A DNA stretch of 64,000 nucleotides from Coffea arabica. Lineage: Eukaryota; Streptophyta; Magnoliopsida; Gentianales; Rubiaceae. The translations under genes and the position numbers were made by a program. The stretch is taken from NCBI RefSeq assembly GCF_036785885.1, contig NC_092329.1, positions 6,262,001 through 6,326,000 of the forward strand. The letters are read 5' to 3'. The notes beneath the pieces were generated by a model. It saw only the letters and a list, made by a program, of their open reading frames with translations, did no database searches and was not told where the DNA came from. This document shows, in pieces, positions 59,530 to 64,000 of the stretch. Numbering within the stretch: position 1 is the stretch's first letter; every line of letters begins with the position of its first letter.

Positions 59530-60332
59530 AAAGGAAAACTGAATAACCGGATCTTGGTCCGGATTTGTTTACATAATCAATCGGGTTGCTAGGTCCAAGT
59601 CCGCTCAACTTTTAACACTCCTTTTTTGAGTTTTTCTTCTTTTTTTTTCCCCCTTTTTCCCACACTTATGACTTTTTTTTTTATATTTTTGGTTCGCTGT
59701 TTATTTTGGTTCATAAACATTTAAAACAGTCTGCTGCTACTAAACACAAAAAATGTAGAAACCAAAGGAAAAAAAAAAAGAAACAAAAAATGTTACAACA
59801 AAGTTTAGCTCGCCTTGTTTAGTGGTTATTAGGAACTACATAATATTTATAATTCTCGTAATTTTTCATCCTACTTTTTACTTTCAAAATCTCTTCCGTG
59901 TTTTTTTATTTTAAATAAAAATGTCTAAATTTGTTCAAACATATATAAAAAAAAAAAAAAGTAAAGTGGTTGAAAATATAAAAAAAAAGTAATTAAAATA
60001 TATTTACTAAATGATAATCCATGCAAACAAATCAATGTAACATTTGTTTAGAAGCGAGGGTTGAGTTCAGTAATAACATGAGAGCGATTGTAAGTAAGAG
60101 ATTTTAAGTTTAATACTTCCCACTTAAAAATAAATAAATAAATAAACAAACAAGATTTTCAACAAAATGACTCTATCAGAAAACTGGTGTATACTACATA
60201 ATTTTGCCTGCTAATTAGTAATTACCACAAATGGAGAATCCAAGATTTTACTTTAGTTAGTATTTGCGCGTACAATCCGAGTATAACGCCCTGAAGTAAG
60301 AAGACAACTACAATTGGCGGTAGACTTGTGGA
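59530..60332. other. Intergenic, upstream of the Acinus-like gene
   Basis: T-rich and A-rich DNA without a recognised gene. Confidence 0.5.
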
Positions 60333-60784
60333 TAGAGATGTAATCGAGCCGAGTCGAGCTCGAGTCGAGCTATACTCGAGCTCGACTCGACTCATATATC
60401 CCTAGGCTCGAGCTCGGCTCGAGCTCGATCGAGTCAAAAAAATTGATACTCGAAACTCGACTCGATGTACTCGCGAGTAGCTCGAAACTCGACTCGATAA
60501 GGCTCGATAACGAAGGGTATTTTATAAATTCCATATAACTTATACCCATAATGGTCATTTTATAATTATAATACATATATATTATTTAAATTATAAATAT
60601 ATTATTTAAATAACCCCGGCTCGACGAGTAGCTCGACGAGCCTCGAGCCGGGGATTTTTGACTCGAAACTCGATTCGATTTTCATTCGAGCTACTCGAAA
60701 CTCGGCTCGAACTCGGTCAACCCGAGTTCGAACCAAGTCGTTGACCAAGCTACTCGCGAGTAGCTTGGCCCGCGTACACCCCTA
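60333..60784. mobile_element. hAT-like miniature transposon, TCGAG-rich family, best-preserved copy
   Basis: 452 bp with a perfect 8-bp target duplication CTTGTGGA (60325-60332, 60785-60792). The ends TAGAGATGTAATCGAGCCGAG and, inverted, TAGGGGTGTACGCGGGCCAAG pair well. Both flanks are packed with overlapping GAGCTCGA/TCGAGTCGAG words, many palindromic, around an AT-rich core of about 80 bp. Non-coding. The perfect duplication makes it the youngest copy of this family here. Confidence 0.92.
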
Positions 60785-60792
60785 CTTGTGGA

Positions 60793-63181
60793 CGCGTTAA
60801 AGCATAAAGTTCATGCGGGAAATTGGGCCTCTGAACTTGTAAAGTATTCGAAGAGATTGTACTGAAATAAGGCCCAAATACATAAGGCCGATCCTTGGGC
60901 AAGGATATCATGTTATCTTAACAGAAAGACAACGAAAAGCGGTGTTAGAAACGCCCAAGTGGCCCAACTTAGTTGATCTCTTGCCCACTTCTTACTCCCT
61001 ACTTGTAAAGCTTGGGTCTTGTTTGAATTATTATATTTTGAGAAAAAAATTTATATTTTCTATAAATATTCTTTATTACACATTTTTGAATCACTTTTTA
61101 TTTTATACACATCATATATTTTTTTTTAAAAAAAAGTTAGGATAATTTTTTTCTAAAACTCTTCAAAAAATGTAATATAAACAACCTCTAACCACTGAAT
61201 TAAAAAAAACTAAAATTTAAAACTCTGCTCAACTAGTAGAAAAGACATTAGTCAATCGAAACAGTAACTAACTCTTGAAATGCTTAGAGTTTTCTTTTGA
61301 AAAAAATAACTAATTGTAAAATTCATCTCAACTCAACTAATGAGAAACATTAATCAAGCACATAGGTTTGACCTTCTTTACAAAAAAAAAAAAAAAAAAG
61401 TAAGGTTCGATTTTCAAGCCTTCGTTTCCCTTTTCTTTTCTTTTTTTTAACCATAGTAGAGCCTTTAAAACTACACAAAATTTTCTGTCATCATTAAGCA
61501 TTTCCATCAGAAAGTTGTGACCTTTTTAACTTTATTCATAGCAGAATCATAAAATCGAGTAAAGAACAATCAATCACTCACGAAGAACTATTGAAAAACA
61601 CAAAACCTACGTTGTTTTGGTCAAAAAGATCACCTTTTAGTATCATCAACTTAACAAGGACAATGTAACGTGGCATCAGCAGAATCATTTCTCTCAAGGC
61701 AAATCATTATCTTTTATCTTAGATAAACGTAGTGTTAATTAGGATTCCTTTTTCATTGAGCAGTTAAAAACATGTAAGTGTGCCTAATTTTCTAAAGAAT
61801 AATAAGACAAGGAAAAATCCGAATTGTGCGCCCCGTGACACCAAACCTCGGGCGGCACGAGATGGTCGGAGGATGCAAAATGATTCCAGGTTGAAAACGA
61901 GTTAAAGAAAACATACGATGTGCTGACAGAAATGCCAGTTGGTCAATCATGAGACCTCTATTTCGCTCGCCATGCAGGAATTCCCCATAAAATAGTGACT
62001 AAGGAATCCGAAGCCTCTCCCCTTGAAGTTCAATTGTCTAGAGTGGGACAATTTCGATATAAATTAATATATTTTGAGTGTAATTATTAGTTTTACACTA
62101 ATTCATTATATTAAAATTGTATAAATTATATATCTGGACAGAATTGAAACTAAAGAGACCCCATTTCCATAAGCAAGACTGAACTTATGAGCAATCAAGG
62201 ATTGGGAGAGAGCTGCACTAGTTGTCCTTTACGAGAGCGATTGGATTTGGCTCTCTTTGTTATTTGTCTTACATTTACTAGAGCAATAGGTATGAAACCT
62301 TGCATTTGAGCTTGACACCTTAAAAATTACTCGAACAAAATTAACATTAACTTCAAATGCTACTTTTCTTTTCTTTTTTTTGGGGGGGGGGGGGGGGGGG
62401 GGTTTAAATTCTCATGGTGTTCATTACACCTCCAACGGTTGCACAATTAGTGGCTCAACTAGATGGTATTCTAAATTGCATCCTTTGCAAGAGTTGATTC
62501 TATTAGTTGGTCTCAAGTTTTACTTGTGTTTATGTTATTGGGAGATTCCATAACTAAAGAAACTTGTTTACAAAGTAAAAAAAAAAAAAGTTGAACAGCT
62601 CGACTGAAAGAAAAGAGACAATATGAATACAAGTTAAGAAATATGTTAAATTCAAGAGTTAGCAAAAAGTGAAATAATCCCATTAGTTATGTTTGTAGGA
62701 TCAATTTTACGAGCCATGGAGTTGATTTCTCTTAAATTTAATCAAATTCACGAGTACAAAAAGAGAATATGAAAATTAATTTCAGAATCAATTAAATTAA
62801 TGGCTAGGAGAAGATGGATGAGTTTAGATGATTCGAGAAAAGAGGCTAGTATTATGTTTTACTGACAGGTTAGGAAAGTAAGAGGGTTAAATGTTGAGTT
62901 TGCCAGATTGACAAGGAATACTTGGCTACTTCAACGTATGTTTGAGTGCAAGTGAATTCAAAATTCAGTTATGCAGCCAAATTCATACGAGGGAATATAC
63001 ACATAAATGCAATATCTCCACTGTCCTGTCTACATCCACCTCTCTCTCTTTCCATAGAATTTCATTTCAAACACTTACTTACTGTCTCCCTCACCGCACA
63101 TCTAGCTACACCAAGCATAGACTACATCTAGCTACACCAGTCATATACTACATCACTATCTTTCCCTTTTCTTGAATCCAA
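60793..63181. other. Intergenic, ending in the protease promoter
   Basis: No gene seen. It holds a run of 21 G at 62382-62402 (assembly or replication risk) and A runs. The last several hundred bases before 63182 include CT-rich leader-like sequence (CCTCTCTCTCTTTCC) and a local duplication CATCTAGCTACACCA near 63100-63140. Confidence 0.5.
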
Positions 63182-63471
63182 ATGGGCACCCAAACTGCGA
63201 TCACTTTCGTGCTTTGGATGTCTCTTTACACCCAATTCTCCACAGCTCTTTACTCGTCAAAACTAGTTCATAGGTTCTCTGAAGAAGCTGTGTCATACTG
63301 GTCCTCGAAAGGCAAGAACATAACGCTGCCTAAGTTGGGAAGTTTGGAGCATATGAAGGTGTTGCTGAGCAGTGATTTAAAGCGGCAAAAATTGAAACTT
63401 GGGTCCCAGGATCGACTGTTAATTCCTTCTCAAGGGAGTGAAACCTTTTTTTATGGCAATGACATGGGATG
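63182..63471 (+). CDS. Aspartic protease-like protein 1 family, first exon (partial)
   Basis: The first 96 codons plus two bases of an A1 pepsin-type protease gene that continues beyond the window. Residues 1-22 form a signal peptide (ITFVLWMSLYTQFSTALYSS). The N-terminal part follows the plant family seen in At5g10080-like proteins: SKLVHRFSEEAVSYWSSKG, LLSSDLKRQKLKLGSQDRLL, IPSQGSETFFYGNDMGW. In relatives the next exon carries YTWIDIGTP and the first catalytic DAGSD; neither is found in the last 530 bp, which I take as intron. The donor ATG/GTAACC follows codon 96. Members are usually extracellular or GPI-anchored; the C-terminus is not visible here. Confidence 0.9.
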
Positions 63472-64000
63472 GTAACCATTGTTCTTGTTTTGTTGTTGAT
63501 TTAGTTCATTTTTTTTTAATATAATGTGTTTATATTTATGCCTGGTATGTGACTTTTTCCCCTTCTTGGATGTGGGTTCTTTGTGAAATGAGTGGAGGAT
63601 AGAGGGTTGTCAGAGTTAGAGGAGGAAAGGTAGTATAAGAGAGGTACTTTTTCCCCCCTAAAAAAAGAAAGGTACTTTTTAAACATTTGGTTTTTTTTTT
63701 TTTGGTCGAATTAAAGAATTAAGCAAGCTGGCTTGACCTCATTTGGATTTTCTGAAGAATGCGGCTTTTGGACATTGTCCTTACTTTAGCAACATTTTCA
63801 TAGAAAGTGGAATAAATGAATCTGAATGCTCAGGCTAATTAGTTTAACTTTGAGGCATTAACTGGCTGTATTCTTCTTCTTGACTGATCAGTTGCTCCAA
63901 ACATACAGAATCTTCTGCTCCACAGTGAGGAAATTTTTTTCGGCTTTCTTTTTGTGTCCTATTCAAATGCACTTAAAAGAAAAGAGATAAAGGAAAGGAC
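63472..64000 (+). other. Start of intron 1 of the aspartic protease gene
   Basis: No frame matching the next family exon is present. T-rich, with no repeat recognised. Confidence 0.6.

Overview
The window is nuclear DNA of a flowering plant, most likely a eudicot. It is AT-rich, its genes are split by short GT-AG introns, and it holds plant-only families: a SULTR2-type sulfate transporter, a MIKC*-type MADS-box gene, an isoprenylated heavy-metal-associated protein and a plant Acinus homologue. Many small transposons lie between the genes. The species cannot be fixed from sequence alone; an asterid is only a guess.

Layout. 0-10 kb has no intact gene. It holds hAT-like miniature elements (365-705, 1761-2537), a composite repeat that carries a truncated PB1-domain first exon (about 3.7-5.3 kb), a perfect 46-bp hairpin (5307-5400), a SINE (5498-5674) and a long-armed foldback element (9408-9741). 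10-14.4 kb is a complete 12-exon sulfate transporter gene (650 aa). 15.7-17.4 kb is a two-exon gene for an 80-aa protein made mostly of a ZC3H15/TMA46-like C-terminal motif. 17.4-22.6 kb is intergenic. 24.9-28.5 kb is a nine-exon gene for a 380-aa protein I do not recognise; it has duplicated exons, a coding tandem repeat, and probable noncoding 5' exons near 22.7-22.9 kb. A MIKC* MADS-box gene (29.4-33.0 kb, minus) converges on it.

33-45 kb is rich in repeats: a GC-rich hAT-like element, a long-TIR Mutator-like element, a SINE on the minus strand, and a broken LOS4/RH38-type DEAD-box helicase copy split by a small fossil Ty1/copia-like LTR element with a perfect 5-bp target duplication. An intronless 170-aa gene of unknown function (40.8-41.3 kb, minus) and a Stowaway MITE follow. 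45.3-45.8 kb is a HIPP metallochaperone-like gene (minus). 46-54.5 kb is largely gene-free, with a probable solo LTR and a retroposed 5' end of U2 snRNA. 54.5-59.5 kb is an Acinus-like gene with SAP, RRM and RSB parts (minus, 829 aa), with a probable noncoding 5' exon. After another hAT-like element (60333-60784), the window ends in the first exon of an aspartic protease gene (63182 onward, plus).

The genes are unrelated neighbours, as usual in a plant chromosome; nothing suggests a gene cluster. The Acinus homologue (ASAP/EJC splicing complex) and the ZC3H15-like protein (possibly DRG-GTPase or translation related) are housekeeping. The transporter, HIPP and MADS genes belong to sulfate nutrition, metal/stress response and pollen development. 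I see no clearly new molecular system. The most unusual items are the unknown gene with exon duplications, the U2-headed retrocopy, the perfect hairpin, and the LTR element inserted exactly at the DEAD-motif codons of a helicase pseudogene. Exon limits were read by eye; where phases close over all exons I call the model firm.
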